From the NCBI RefSeq assembly GCF_007829955.1, contig NZ_VIWX01000001.1:744001-808000 (forward strand): a stretch of DNA of 64,000 nucleotides, written 5' to 3'. Positions 1 to 11,132 of this stretch are shown in pieces; position 1 is the first letter of the stretch, and each line of letters starts with the position of its first letter. Origin of the DNA: Saccharopolyspora dendranthemae. GTDB taxonomy: Bacteria; Actinomycetota; Actinomycetes; Mycobacteriales; Pseudonocardiaceae. The notes below the pieces were generated by a model. That model was not told the DNA's origin and searched no databases. It worked only from the letters and a program-made list of their open reading frames with translations. The translations under genes were made by a program, and so were the position numbers.

Positions 1-581
1 GCGACGACGGGTTCGTCTACGCCTTCTCCACCCGTTTCCAGCGCGACCAGGGGCTGCTCCTGCACCGCGTGCCCGCCGACCGGATCACCGATCCGGCCGC
101 GTGGCAGGGCTGGGGGTTCCGCGACGGCCAGTGGGCGTGGCACAACCCGCCGACGGTCGTGCTCACCGGCGCCTACGGCGAGCTGTGCCTGCGGAAGGTC
201 GAGAACCGCTGGCTGCTGGCCCTGTTCAACGCCGGCGACTACCGGGTGGACGTGCTCAACCTCGGCGAACCGACCGAGAACCTCTACGAGGCCGTCCGCG
301 GCACGGTGCTGCACGGGTGCGCGTGGGGCTGCGAGGACCACGACGCCGGCCACGTCGCCCAGCTCTACGGCGGCTACATCGTTCCCGGCTCCACGCTCGA
401 CGACCTGCACCTGGTGGTCAGCCAGTGGAACACCGAGCGCAACTGGCCGTACCGGGCGATGCAGTTCGCGGGCAGGGCACCCCGTCCCGGGGATGAGCCG
501 CTGCCCCCGCCACCGCCGCCCGGCGAGGCCGGCGGTGTGCTGCGCGGTGCGGCGAAGCTGGCGCGGAGGTTCCTGGGCTGA
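1..581 (+). CDS. DUF4185 domain protein, 3' part (5' end outside window)
   Basis: The reading frame is open from base 3 with no start, so the gene begins left of the window; about 192 residues are visible. The text resembles the C-terminal half of actinobacterial DUF4185 proteins, which are mostly exported and predicted to adopt a beta-propeller-like, glycosidase-like fold. Recognisable pieces are the FVYAFSTRFQRD segment at the edge, LYGGYIVPGSTLDDLHLVVSQW and the NWPYRAMQF segment near the end. The C-terminus is a Pro-rich stretch (about eight prolines) followed by a short basic helix. The substrate is unknown, and a signal peptide cannot be judged because the N-terminus is missing. It is followed at 61 bp by an unrelated gene with its own promoter-like region. 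Confidence 0.72.
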   Translation, partial: DDGFVYAFSTRFQRDQGLLLHRVPADRITDPAAWQGWGFRDGQWAWHNPPTVVLTGAYGELCLRKVENRWLLALFNAGDYRVDVLNLGEPTENLYEAVRGTVLHGCAWGCEDHDAGHVAQLYGGYIVPGSTLDDLHLVVSQWNTERNWPYRAMQFAGRAPRPGDEPLPPPPPPGEAGGVLRGAAKLARRFLG

Positions 582-613
582 CCGGCGTGACCCCGAGCAC
601 CACCACCCGAAGG

Positions 614-627
614 TTACTGGTGAGTAA
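614..627. promoter_or_regulatory. TetR-type operator candidate upstream of DUF4442 gene
   Basis: The sequence TTACTGGTGAGTAA has 5-bp inverted arms (TTACT/AGTAA) around four bases. It lies 16 bp before the ATG at 643 and runs into an AT-rich tract (TAATATA) that could be a -10 region. Palindromes of this shape are typical TetR-family binding sites near actinobacterial lipid genes. The regulator is not identified. Confidence 0.4.
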
Positions 628-642
628 TATAGCCTCTCGGTC

Positions 643-1119
643 ATGAGCTCTCAGACTCCGACCTTCGCGCTCTGGAACAAGATGTCCAAGGTCTTCGGCG
701 GCCGCGGACTGTTCTCGCTGAGCGTGAGCCTCAAAGCGCCCTACTTCCGGACGATCCTGCCCACGATCCGGGAGATGGAGCCCGGGCGCTGCGTGGTCAG
801 CTCGCCGAAGTGGTGGGGCGTGCACAACCACATCGGTACTTACCACGCCATCGCCGCGTGCAACCTCGCCGAGGTCGCGATGGGCATGGTCGCCGAGGCG
901 ACGGTGCCCACCTCGCACCGCTGGCTTCCGAAGAAGATGAACGTCGAGTACCTCGCGAAGGCCGAGACGAGCCTGCGCGCCGTCGCGGAGCTGGACTCCA
1001 TCCCCGACTTCGGCGACGAGGGCCAGGAGATCGACGTCCCGGTCGACATCTACGACAAGAAGGACCAGGTCGTCGTCCGCGCCACCATCACCATCTGGGT
1101 CACCCGCAAGAAGAAGTAG
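643..1119 (+). CDS. DUF4442 hotdog-fold protein (possible thioesterase)
   Basis: A 158-residue protein matching the DUF4442 family, which has a hotdog fold related to acyl-CoA thioesterases. The segments WGVHNHIGTYHAIAACNLAEVAMG and the later TVPTSHRWLPKKMNVEYLAKA correspond to the central helix and the beta-strand after it. The C-terminus ends in a basic WVTRKKK tail. By family it could hydrolyse or bind acyl thioesters in the cytosol, but no substrate can be read from the sequence. It stands alone, behind a palindromic promoter region, and is followed by a strong hairpin terminator shared with katG, which faces it. Confidence 0.75.
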   Translation: MSSQTPTFALWNKMSKVFGGRGLFSLSVSLKAPYFRTILPTIREMEPGRCVVSSPKWWGVHNHIGTYHAIAACNLAEVAMGMVAEATVPTSHRWLPKKMNVEYLAKAETSLRAVAELDSIPDFGDEGQEIDVPVDIYDKKDQVVVRATITIWVTRKKK

Positions 1120-1216
1120 CCCCGGCCCGTCCGGACAGGACGAGCCGGACCCGCGAAGTTCGCCGCGCCGCCGGGACTTTCACGACGGGCCGCGACCGCT
1201 CCTCCCGCAGACACGA

Positions 1217-1247
1217 CGAGACCCCGCCCAGTGGACGGGGTCTCGTT
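1217..1247. terminator. Bidirectional hairpin terminator between DUF4442 gene and katG
   Basis: A perfect stem, CGAGACCCCG paired with CGGGGTCTCG, with a nine-base loop and a short TT run. It lies between two convergent genes and can end transcription from both sides. Confidence 0.7.
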
Positions 1248-1258
1248 CGCGTTCAGCC

Positions 1259-3927
<2,669 letters not shown>

Positions 3928-3949
3928 GCCCGCCACCCTGCCGGATTTT

Positions 3950-3964
3950 CTTGAACTAATCAAG
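3950..3964 (-). promoter_or_regulatory. furA operator/promoter candidate
   Basis: CTTGAACTAATCAAG has 5-bp arms (CTTGA/TCAAG) in an AT-rich island 22 bp upstream of the furA GTG. On the minus strand a TTGACT -35-like hexamer overlaps its upstream edge. Actinobacterial furA genes are known to be autoregulated from such a site. Binding is inferred. Confidence 0.5.
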
Positions 3965-4073
3965 TCAAACTCCGGACTCATCACCGGCCCGAGTGATCCA
4001 GAAGCACCCCGCCGGCCGTGTGGTGGTTGCGGAGCGGACCGCGCCACGATCGACGACCGGAAGTGAGACACCC

Positions 4074-4715
4074 GTGCCCGTACCAGGTTTTCCACCGAGC
4101 GCTCTGGACGACGACGGCGATCCGAAGTGGATCACGGAACTGGCCTGCGCGGACCCGAACCACATCCTGCACGCCGTCCGCGGTCTCGACCCCAGGGCAG
4201 CGCTGGAGGTGATCGGCGCCAAGCCGCACCTGATCCGGCCTTGCGCGCTGCCCGAGAGCAAGCCCGACGACTGGACCTCGCTGCCCGGAGCGGCACTGGG
4301 AATCGAGCCCGGTACGTCCGCCGCGCTGTTGGCCGGGCAGGTCGGCGACTGGACCTTCGTCTACGACGACTCCGGGCACACCTTCGACGACGCGACCGAG
4401 AACCTGTCGGCATCCGGCCGGACCGCCGCGACCAGCGTGTTCACCATCAACGGCGACGCGAGCATGTCCTTCGCCGTCGACGGCGAGCAGGTCGCCTGGA
4501 TCAACGTCGACGATCTGGTGGAGGACGACCTCGCCGGATTCCCCGAGGAACTTCGCACCGCGTTCGAGCTGGCGGGCGTCGTCGAGGACGAGAACCTGGA
4601 GCCGGGGCAGTTCGACTGCGCGGTGACCATGCGCGCCACCTGCGCCCTCGCCGGCCTCACGGTCACCCTCGACGACCTCCGGACCCTCCCCCTCCTCGGC
4701 GCCCCGCTCGGGTGA
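4074..4715 (+). CDS. DUF6461-like protein of unknown function
   Basis: About 213 residues, acidic. It resembles actinobacterial DUF6461 proteins, with ACADPNHILHAVRGLDPRAALEVIGA near the start and a GDWTFVYDD strand about a third of the way in. No catalytic motif is recognisable. I chose the GTG at 4074, with GGAAG about 10 bp upstream. An ATG at 3993 in the same frame is possible but would run into the furA promoter. It is divergent from furA and ends 5 bp before the first 70-bp repeat element. Confidence 0.55.
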   Translation: MPVPGFPPSALDDDGDPKWITELACADPNHILHAVRGLDPRAALEVIGAKPHLIRPCALPESKPDDWTSLPGAALGIEPGTSAALLAGQVGDWTFVYDDSGHTFDDATENLSASGRTAATSVFTINGDASMSFAVDGEQVAWINVDDLVEDDLAGFPEELRTAFELAGVVEDENLEPGQFDCAVTMRATCALAGLTVTLDDLRTLPLLGAPLG

Positions 4716-4720
4716 CCCAC

Positions 4721-4790
4721 TCCCAGTTTTAGTCCTAACTGAGCCGACATTTCGGACATGATCATGGCTCGGTTTGGACTAAAACTGGGA
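4721..4790. repeat. 70-bp interspersed palindromic element, copy 1
   Basis: The outer arms are TCCCAGTTTTAGTC and GACTAAAACTGGGA, a perfect 14-bp inverted repeat. The core holds CCGACATTTCGG and the palindrome ATGATCAT. It sits between two convergent gene ends (4715 and 4805). Copies at 50200 and 56219 match it at 69 of 70 bases; the difference is CCTAAC here against CATAAC there. It may act as a terminator or be a small mobile or REP-like element. Confidence 0.9.
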
Positions 4791-4804
4791 CCTGCCGCAC
4801 CGGA

Positions 4805-6256
4805 TTACCTCCGCCGCAGGGTCACCGGCAGTCCGTCGACGGGCACCGGCAGCGACACGTAATCCCACTTGACCTCGTAGTCGTCCGGGACCGTCCAGGT
4901 GTAGGCCCGCAGCATCTCGTGCAGCAGCAGCTTCACCTCCAGGGTCCCGAAGTGCAGTCCGATGCACTTGTGCGCGCCGCCGCCGAAGGGCATCCAGGCG
5001 AACCGGTGCGACTTGTCCTCCCGGCGGTCCTCGCCGAAGCGCTCCGGATCGAACTCGAACGGGTTCGTCCAGTGATCCTCGGAGAAGTGGTTGACCAGCG
5101 GGGACACGCCCACCATCGTTCCGGCGGGGACGTGGTGGCCCAGGACGTCGGTGTCGCGGACGGTCGTGCGCACCATCGAGGGCACCGGCGCGACGAGCCG
5201 CAGCGCTTCCTTGATCACCAGGTCCAGAGTCTCGAGCTTCTCCACCGCTTCGATGTCGGGGATGTCGTCCCCCAGCGCCAGCGATTCGGCGCGGGCGCGC
5301 TCCTGCCACTCCGGGTGCTTGGCCAGGTAGTAGGCCACGGCGGAACTGGTGATGGTGGAGGTGTCGTGGGCGGCCATCATCAGGAAGATCATGTGGTTGA
5401 TGACGTCGTCGTCGCCGAACTGCTCGCCGTCGTCGCTGCGTGCGTGGCACAGCGCGGAGAACAGGTCATCGCCCTCGACCGCGCGGGCTGAGCCGATGTT
5501 GTCGGCGAAGTAGCGCTCCAGCAGCTTGCGACCGGCCAGGCCCGCGGCCCAGCGACCACCGGGGACCGGGTAGCGCACCACGGCGGTGGCCGCGCGCACC
5601 GAGTCGACGAAAGCGCGGTTCACGCGGTCGGCTTCGGCGCCGCTGCCGCGTCCCATGAACACCCGGGTCGCCACGTCCAGCGTCAACTGCTTGAGCAGCC
5701 AGTACAAGCGCGGCCGCTCCTGCCCGCCCCACGCGACGACACCTTCCCGCAGGGTCGGGCCCATCTGGTCGACGTAACCGGTGAGCCGCTGCCGGGTGAA
5801 GGCCTGCTGCATGATGCGCCGGTGACCCATGTGCTCGTCGAAGTCCAGCAGCATCAGGCCGCGGTGGAAGAACTTGTCGATGAGCGTCCGCCACCCGCCC
5901 TGGGAGAACGCCTTGTCCTTGTTGACCAGGGCGATCGAGGTGGCTTCCGGCCCGCCGAGGGTGACCATGCGCTGGCCTAGCGAGTAGGCCCAGGAGACCT
6001 GGCCGAAGAGCTGGTAGCGGCGCAGCGCGAACGCGGGGCCGTAGCGCATGAAGTCCAGCGAGTGGCCGATCACCGGGGGCCCGGCGTCGCCGAGCACGGG
6101 TTTGAGCCCGCTCCCCGGCGGCGGTGGCGCGAGTTCGGTTACCGGCCAGCGCTTTTCGAGAATTCGGCGGTCCACCGACCGCGGCAGCGGCATCGAGGTG
6201 AGCGGTGGAACCCGCCTGCGGATAGCTTCGTTGACCTTCTCCAGCTGGAAAACCAT
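4805..6256 (-). CDS. Cytochrome P450 monooxygenase
   Basis: A 483-residue P450 with all signature elements: I-helix AAHDTS (residues 295–300), the ExxR pair Glu350/Arg353, and the haem loop FGGGAHKCIG with thiolate Cys431. There is no signal peptide, so it should be soluble and dependent on separate redox partners, none of which are nearby. It lies downstream of the Mce operon on the same strand with a 302-bp gap, so co-expression is possible but not shown. In mycobacteria P450s near mce genes often act on sterols or lipids; that function is an inference here. The extended N-terminus (about 45 residues before the Pro-rich start of the fold) is longer than usual for soluble P450s. Confidence 0.93.
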   Translation of the reverse strand: MVFQLEKVNEAIRRRVPPLTSMPLPRSVDRRILEKRWPVTELAPPPPGSGLKPVLGDAGPPVIGHSLDFMRYGPAFALRRYQLFGQVSWAYSLGQRMVTLGGPEATSIALVNKDKAFSQGGWRTLIDKFFHRGLMLLDFDEHMGHRRIMQQAFTRQRLTGYVDQMGPTLREGVVAWGGQERPRLYWLLKQLTLDVATRVFMGRGSGAEADRVNRAFVDSVRAATAVVRYPVPGGRWAAGLAGRKLLERYFADNIGSARAVEGDDLFSALCHARSDDGEQFGDDDVINHMIFLMMAAHDTSTITSSAVAYYLAKHPEWQERARAESLALGDDIPDIEAVEKLETLDLVIKEALRLVAPVPSMVRTTVRDTDVLGHHVPAGTMVGVSPLVNHFSEDHWTNPFEFDPERFGEDRREDKSHRFAWMPFGGGAHKCIGLHFGTLEVKLLLHEMLRAYTWTVPDDYEVKWDYVSLPVPVDGLPVTLRRR

Positions 6257-6558
6257 TGCTGCTCCTCCCCCTTTGGAAGAACGGCTAGGTTCCTGCCGAG
6301 CTTGCAGCCGACCGTCGAGCGACGACCTCCGCCCGGGAAACGGCCTGAGCAGGAAGGAACCTCGGCGAACGAAGAGGAAGATCAGCTCTGGAACTCAGCG
6401 GAACGGGCTCTGTCACGGCTCGTCGTGGGCAACGTCGTCAACAGCGATACTGGCACCGCGCACCCTCCGGGTCAACATCACAGCGGAACTGATACATGAA
6501 AGGAGTCCCACCTGCGCTGTTCAGGAACCGGGCGCCACCGATCAGGCATGCGCACTGC
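6257..6558. other. Intergenic region upstream of the P450
   Basis: This 302-bp stretch separates the last Mce-associated gene from the P450. I see no convincing gene or strong hairpin; the open frames here are out-of-frame readings. It presumably carries the P450 promoter on the minus strand. Confidence 0.5.
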
Positions 6559-7089
6559 TCACACGGTGTCCATCTTGGACACCAGCCAGTCGTCGCCGGT
6601 CTTCTCCAAGGTCACGCGGATCCGGGCGCCCTCGATCAGCGGAGTCGTCTGGCGTGCGCTGGTGGTGAGCTGGTTGATGAACGCCAGCACCACCACGCGG
6701 TTCTCCTCGGCGCTGACGACGCCCAGGGCGGAGACCGTGGTGCGGGTGCTGATCCGGTCGCGCACCGCCGCGGGGCGGACCGCGCTGCGCTGCAGTTCGA
6801 GGTAGTCGCGGGCGAATGCGCCGGTGACCGCGCGCTGGGCCGCGTCGAGGTCGCGGTCGAGCGTGTCGTGGCTGTAGCTGAGCACTTCCGGGATGCGCTG
6901 CGCGGCTGCCCGGCCGGCCTCCGACCGCGCCGAGTCGACGCGTGCGGCGGCCGCCTGCCGCAGGTGCAGGACGCAGACCCCGGTGGCGGCGGCCAGCAGC
7001 ACCAGCACGACCAGCGCGGTCACGATCCTCCGCCGCCGCGGCGTCGCGACGACCTCCTGCTCGTCGGTGGCTTCAGCTGTGGTGGTCAT
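6559..7089 (-). CDS. Mce-associated membrane protein (second copy)
   Basis: A 176-residue single-pass protein. After a charged N-terminus there is a transmembrane helix (roughly residues 21–43, RIVTALVVLVLLAAATGVCVL), then a long helical segment and a beta-rich domain ending in RIRVTLEKTGDDWLVSKMDTV. This plan matches the Mce-associated (Mas) proteins that follow mceF in actinobacteria and are thought to stabilise the MCE transporter at the membrane. The gene overlaps the preceding Mas gene by ATGA, so the two are translationally coupled. It shares the ITLEKT…WLV ending with that neighbour, which suggests an old tandem duplication. Confidence 0.82.
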   Translation of the reverse strand: MTTTAEATDEQEVVATPRRRRIVTALVVLVLLAAATGVCVLHLRQAAAARVDSARSEAGRAAAQRIPEVLSYSHDTLDRDLDAAQRAVTGAFARDYLELQRSAVRPAAVRDRISTRTTVSALGVVSAEENRVVVLAFINQLTTSARQTTPLIEGARIRVTLEKTGDDWLVSKMDTV

Positions 7090-7586
7090 GGCACGAACTC
7101 CAGGTTGGCGACGAGCCAGGTGCCGGCCGTCTTCTCGAGGGTGATCCGCATCCGGTACTGGCGCTCCTGCCCTTCCGGCGACCCCGCGTTGCCGACCGTG
7201 GCGCGCACCGCGGCGAGCGCGACCGCCGTGCGGTCGTCGGCGTGCGACAGGGCCGCCTCGACGACCTCGCCCCGGGAGGTCACCTGGGATCCGGTGACGA
7301 GATCGCGGAAAGCCGGGCTCTGCTGGGCGAACTGGTCGGAGAAGGCGCCGGTCGCCAGCGAGGCCAGCCGTTGCGAGTCCTGCTCGACGGTCGGCGCGCT
7401 GATGTTGGTCAGGGCCAGCGCGGCCTGGCGGGCGACGGCGACGGCCTGCCGGCCGGACTCCTCGCGCTCGGCCGCGGCCCGCGCCGAGTTCTGGAACTGC
7501 GTGCCCGCCACGACGAGTCCGACGAGCAGCGCGGTCGCCATCACCAGGCCCGCGGTGCGCCTCACTTCAGCAGCAGATCGCGCCAT
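7086..7586 (-). CDS. Mce-associated membrane protein (first copy)
   Basis: This 166-residue protein has an N-terminal transmembrane helix (about residues 12–28) and a domain ending YRMRITLEKTAGTWLVANLEFVP, like the gene that follows. The frame is open much further upstream, but the ATG at 7586 gives the expected Mas protein. It overlaps the end of mceF by 25 bp, a coupling also seen in other Mce operons. The extracytoplasmic domain probably contacts the MCE subunits. Confidence 0.8.
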   Translation of the reverse strand: MARSAAEVRRTAGLVMATALLVGLVVAGTQFQNSARAAAEREESGRQAVAVARQAALALTNISAPTVEQDSQRLASLATGAFSDQFAQQSPAFRDLVTGSQVTSRGEVVEAALSHADDRTAVALAAVRATVGNAGSPEGQERQYRMRITLEKTAGTWLVANLEFVP

Positions 7587-8857
7587 GTCCCCTGCTCCTC
7601 TCCTCGCTGTTCTCGCACGTCGCCGAGCAGGACCAGGTGTCCGTCGGGCAGCATCGCGTTGCCGGTGCTCGGGTCGTAGGGGGCCACGACCTCCTCCGGC
7701 CGCGCCCCGCACGCGGCCGCGCTCGGCCCGCGTCGACCAGGGTCGTTGGCGCACGGGTAGTTCCGCGTTCCGCGGACCGATCGCGGATCGTCCGGCGCGA
7801 CCTTGCAGTACTGGTCGGGCGGGGTCTCGGCGGGAGTTTCGTCGCCGAACGACCGCTGCTGCGACATCGACGTGTAGCCGGAGTAGCAGGGCGGCGTGCT
7901 GTTGACGCTGGTGCGGATGCCCAGGTGCGCGCTGCCGGGCGCGGCTCCCGGTTGCTGGACGACCCGTTGCAGCGCCGCGGTCACCGCCGGGTAGAGCACG
8001 AGGGTCTGCGAAACGCCGGGCAGTTGGGTCCGGATGACCTGCCCGGTGGAGTCCAGGTCGGCGAGCAGCTGCGGCAGCGCGGGCGTCAGCCTGTCCTGCA
8101 GGCCGATCAGCGCGTCGGCAGCGGACGGCGTGTCGGCCAGGACCCCGCGCAGGTCCGCGTCGCTGCGGCGCAGCTGGTCGGTGAACGACGCGAGATCCCG
8201 CAAGGTGGACCGGGTTTCCGGCGCGATCTGCTGCTGGGTCCGCAGGAACGGTTCCAGTTCGCGGATGAGCCCGACGGTCGGTTCCAGATTGGCCCCGGCC
8301 CGGTGCAGCACGGTCCTGGTGTTCTCCAGCAGCGTGGTGACCTGCGCTTCCTGACCGCCGAGCCCGGTGATCAGCTCGTCCAGGACCACGTTGAGCTCGT
8401 CTTGCGGGACGGAGGCGGCGAGATCGTCGAGGCTGGTGATGAGCTCGTCGGTGCGCGGCAGCGTCGTCGTCTCGGTGATGCGGTCGCCCGGTTCGAGCCA
8501 CGGAGGCCCGTCCTCGGCCGGGGTGAGGTTGACCGACTGCTCGCCGATCGCCGACTTGCTGCGGATCGCCGCGCTCACCCGGGCCGGTACGCGGACGTCG
8601 TCGTCGATGCCGAGCGTGGCCACGGCGGTGCCGTCGCCCAGCTCCACCGAACGCACCTTGCCGATCTCGACGTCCCGGTAGCCGACCACGGCTCCCGGGT
8701 GCAGTCCGGTGGCGTCGGTGAACACGGCGGTGACCTGGTACTGCCCGAAGCCCAGCAGCTGCCGCAGGTCGAGGTAGTTCACCAGCACGGTGCCCACGCC
8801 GAACACGGTGAGCGCGGCGAACACCGCCAGCTGGGCCCGGATTCGCCTGGTCAGCAT
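7562..8857 (-). CDS. mceF: MCE family protein, MceF-type
   Basis: A 431-residue MlaD/MCE-domain protein and the last of six consecutive MCE genes. It has an N-terminal membrane anchor (about residues 8–28), the MCE beta-barrel (AVFTDATGLHPGAVVGYRDVEIGKVRSV) and a long helical tail that should extend the lipid tunnel. The C-terminal 120 residues are Pro/Cys-containing and variable. Its start overlaps the mceE stop in TGATG. Position and length fit MceF. Confidence 0.9.
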   Translation of the reverse strand: MLTRRIRAQLAVFAALTVFGVGTVLVNYLDLRQLLGFGQYQVTAVFTDATGLHPGAVVGYRDVEIGKVRSVELGDGTAVATLGIDDDVRVPARVSAAIRSKSAIGEQSVNLTPAEDGPPWLEPGDRITETTTLPRTDELITSLDDLAASVPQDELNVVLDELITGLGGQEAQVTTLLENTRTVLHRAGANLEPTVGLIRELEPFLRTQQQIAPETRSTLRDLASFTDQLRRSDADLRGVLADTPSAADALIGLQDRLTPALPQLLADLDSTGQVIRTQLPGVSQTLVLYPAVTAALQRVVQQPGAAPGSAHLGIRTSVNSTPPCYSGYTSMSQQRSFGDETPAETPPDQYCKVAPDDPRSVRGTRNYPCANDPGRRGPSAAACGARPEEVVAPYDPSTGNAMLPDGHLVLLGDVREQRGEEQGTWRDLLLK

Positions 8858-10017
8858 CAGTTGCCTCCCAGCAGGTCGCCGAGCAGCGGGAGTTCGGGGT
8901 CGGGCGGCGGGTTCTCCGGCGGCGGCGAGGGCGGCGGTTCCTCGATGGGGGAACCGATGCCCAGCGGCCCGCGGATCGGGTCGGTGGCCTGCAGCGCGGT
9001 GCGGGCGACGCCGAGCACGGTCTCGACGGGAGTCCCCGCCAGCAGACCGGATTCGAGCGCGGGGACCGAGAGGTCCAGCGTCACGGCCAGGTTCAGGTAG
9101 TCGCCGCGCACGACCTTCTTGTAGGTGCTCAGGGGGAACAGCAGGGTTCCCAGCGTGTCCAGGGATTTCGGCACGCTGTCACCGGCTTCCACGAGCTGGT
9201 GCAGGGTGGGTCGCAGGTCGCGCACGTTGGCCAGCAGGTCCTCGCGGGACCGGTCGAGCACGTCGGTTCCCACCGCGCCCAGGCGGCTGGAGGCGTCCAG
9301 GGCCGAGCGCAACGAGTCGCGCTGCTCGTTGAGGACGCGGATTCCCGGCCCCAGCTCGTCGAAGGCCCGACCGAGCCGCTGGGAGTCCGCCCGCAGCCGC
9401 GCCGCGAGGCCGTCGACGGCTTCGATGGAGCGGATGATCTGCGCCTTCTGCTCGTCGGCGGAGCGCGCGAGGGTGTCGAGCTGGTGGATGAGGTCCCTCG
9501 CCTGCTGCTCGTTGCCGCTCAGCGCGCGGTTGAGCTCGTCGGTGACCTCCCGGACCTGGCGCAGCCCACCGCCGTTGAGCCACAGCGACAGCGCCGCGAG
9601 CAGTTCCTCGGTGCCCGGGTAGCGGTTGGTCCGCTCCACCGGGATGAGGTCGCCGTCGCGCAGCCGCCCGGTCGCCTGTCCCTCCGGTCTCGCGAGCTCG
9701 ACGTACTGGGCGCCGAGCAGGCTCTTCTGCCCGATGTTGGCCACGGCGTCGGCGGGCAGCACCACGTCCGGGTCCAGGCCGATCTCCACCTCCGCCTGCC
9801 AGCCGTGCAGCCGGATGCTGCGCACCGCGCCCACGGTGACGTCGTCGACCTTGACCTCCGAGCGCGGTACCAGGTTGGCGACGTCGGCGAAGCGCACCAC
9901 GACGCGCTGCGCGTCGGATCCGCTGCCCGGTCCGCCCGGCAGCGGCACCATCTGGGCGCTGTCGATCGCGCACCCGGCCAGCAGCGCGGGGACCAGCAGG
10001 AGGGCGAGCCGGCGCAT
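8857..10017 (-). CDS. mceE: MCE family lipoprotein, MceE-type (LprK-like)
   Basis: A 386-residue MCE protein whose N-terminus, MRRLALLLVPALLAGCAID, is a lipoprotein signal with lipobox LAGC. That marks the fifth MCE subunit (MceE/LprK), the only lipidated one. The MCE domain follows (VVVRFADVANLVPRSEVKVDDVTVG), then coiled helices and a Pro-rich C-terminus (PPPSPPPENPPPDPE). The frame is open upstream through mceD, but the ATG at 10017 overlaps the mceD stop in TGATG and starts exactly at the signal peptide. Confidence 0.92.
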   Translation of the reverse strand: MRRLALLLVPALLAGCAIDSAQMVPLPGGPGSGSDAQRVVVRFADVANLVPRSEVKVDDVTVGAVRSIRLHGWQAEVEIGLDPDVVLPADAVANIGQKSLLGAQYVELARPEGQATGRLRDGDLIPVERTNRYPGTEELLAALSLWLNGGGLRQVREVTDELNRALSGNEQQARDLIHQLDTLARSADEQKAQIIRSIEAVDGLAARLRADSQRLGRAFDELGPGIRVLNEQRDSLRSALDASSRLGAVGTDVLDRSREDLLANVRDLRPTLHQLVEAGDSVPKSLDTLGTLLFPLSTYKKVVRGDYLNLAVTLDLSVPALESGLLAGTPVETVLGVARTALQATDPIRGPLGIGSPIEEPPPSPPPENPPPDPELPLLGDLLGGN

Positions 10018-11132
10018 CACGGGCCACCCGGTGGCGGTTGCCGGTGCGGGTTGCCCGTGCGGTGCAGCGGGTCCAGGCCGACCGGCAGGTGCGGCTGGTC
10101 CAGCGGCCGCAGCAGCGGGTCCAGCGCGGCCCTGCAGTCGTCGATGGTGCCGCCCGCGGAGAACACCATCTGGCACGTGAAGCTGGAAAGGCTTGCGGTG
10201 TAGGGGATCTGGATCCGGGTGCTGGCCGATCCGGTGGACGGTTCGTAGATGTTGTAGAGGTTGGCCAGCGTCTGCGGCGCGATGTGCAGCACTTCGGCGA
10301 GATCGCCTCGACTCGCGGCCAGCGTGGAGGTGACGTCGCGCAGCGAGCCGACGGTGTCGCCGAGCTGCTGCTGGTGGGTGCGGGTGAAGTCGGTGATCGT
10401 GACCAGCGCCCGGTCGGACGAGGCCAAGGCCTGGCCCAGGCGTGCGCGGTTGTCCTCGGCGAGCGCGCTGATCGAGGCGAGCTGGGTGGAGAAGGCCCGC
10501 AGCCGGTCCTGGCTCGCGTTGAGCCCCGAGGTGAACTCGTCGAGGTTGCGCAGGCTCGCGAACAGGTCTTCGCTGCCCGCCTCGGCGGTGGTGGAGGTCC
10601 CGGCGAGCTGGTCGAGCGTGCGGCGGAACTCGGCACCGTTGCCGCCCAGGTTGGCGGCGCCGGCTTCGACGGCGCGGGACACGGCCCCTTCGCGGTTCGC
10701 GCCGGTGGGTCCGAGCGCTTTCGCCAGTTCGGTGAGCTCGGCGTTGGTCTGGTCCCACTCGGCGGGCACCACCGTGCGCGACTGCGGGATCTCCGCCTCG
10801 TCGGCGAGCAGCGGGCCTCCCCGGTAGACCGGCGCCAGCTGCAGGTACCGGCCGCTGACCAGGCTCGGCGCCACCAGGGCCACCGAGGTGTCGGCCGGGA
10901 CCGCGCGGTCGGCGTCGTAGCCGAAGCGGACCCGAACCCGGGTGCCTTCGGGGACGATCTCGTCGATCTCGCCGACCCGCACGCCCAGCACCCGCACCTC
11001 GTCGTCGACGTGGATGCCGCTCGCGCTCGGGAAGTAGGCGGTCGCGTGCTTCTGCCGCTCCGCGGTCAGCAGGTGGACGGCGGCCACCACGAGGAGCGCT
11101 CCGAGCAGGATCGCCAGCACTCGCCGGATCAT
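10017..11132 (-). CDS. mceD: MCE family protein, MceD-type
   Basis: A 371-residue protein with an N-terminal membrane anchor (IRRVLAILLGALLVVAAVHLL), the MCE domain (GIHVDDEVRVLGVRVGEIDEI) and long helices. The last 25 residues are rich in Pro and His, as in other MceD proteins. It is the fourth MCE subunit in the operon, with a 4-bp ATGA overlap on the mceC side and a TGATG overlap with mceE. It should form part of the hetero-hexameric lipid tunnel across the envelope. Confidence 0.9.
   Translation of the reverse strand: MIRRVLAILLGALLVVAAVHLLTAERQKHATAYFPSASGIHVDDEVRVLGVRVGEIDEIVPEGTRVRVRFGYDADRAVPADTSVALVAPSLVSGRYLQLAPVYRGGPLLADEAEIPQSRTVVPAEWDQTNAELTELAKALGPTGANREGAVSRAVEAGAANLGGNGAEFRRTLDQLAGTSTTAEAGSEDLFASLRNLDEFTSGLNASQDRLRAFSTQLASISALAEDNRARLGQALASSDRALVTITDFTRTHQQQLGDTVGSLRDVTSTLAASRGDLAEVLHIAPQTLANLYNIYEPSTGSASTRIQIPYTASLSSFTCQMVFSAGGTIDDCRAALDPLLRPLDQPHLPVGLDPLHRTGNPHRQPPPGGP

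Noticed and set aside
4361..4765. Open frames starting inside the 70-bp repeat (MIMSEMSAQL)
   Set aside because: The same short start appears in two copies only because the repeat contains it; downstream text is unrelated antisense reading.
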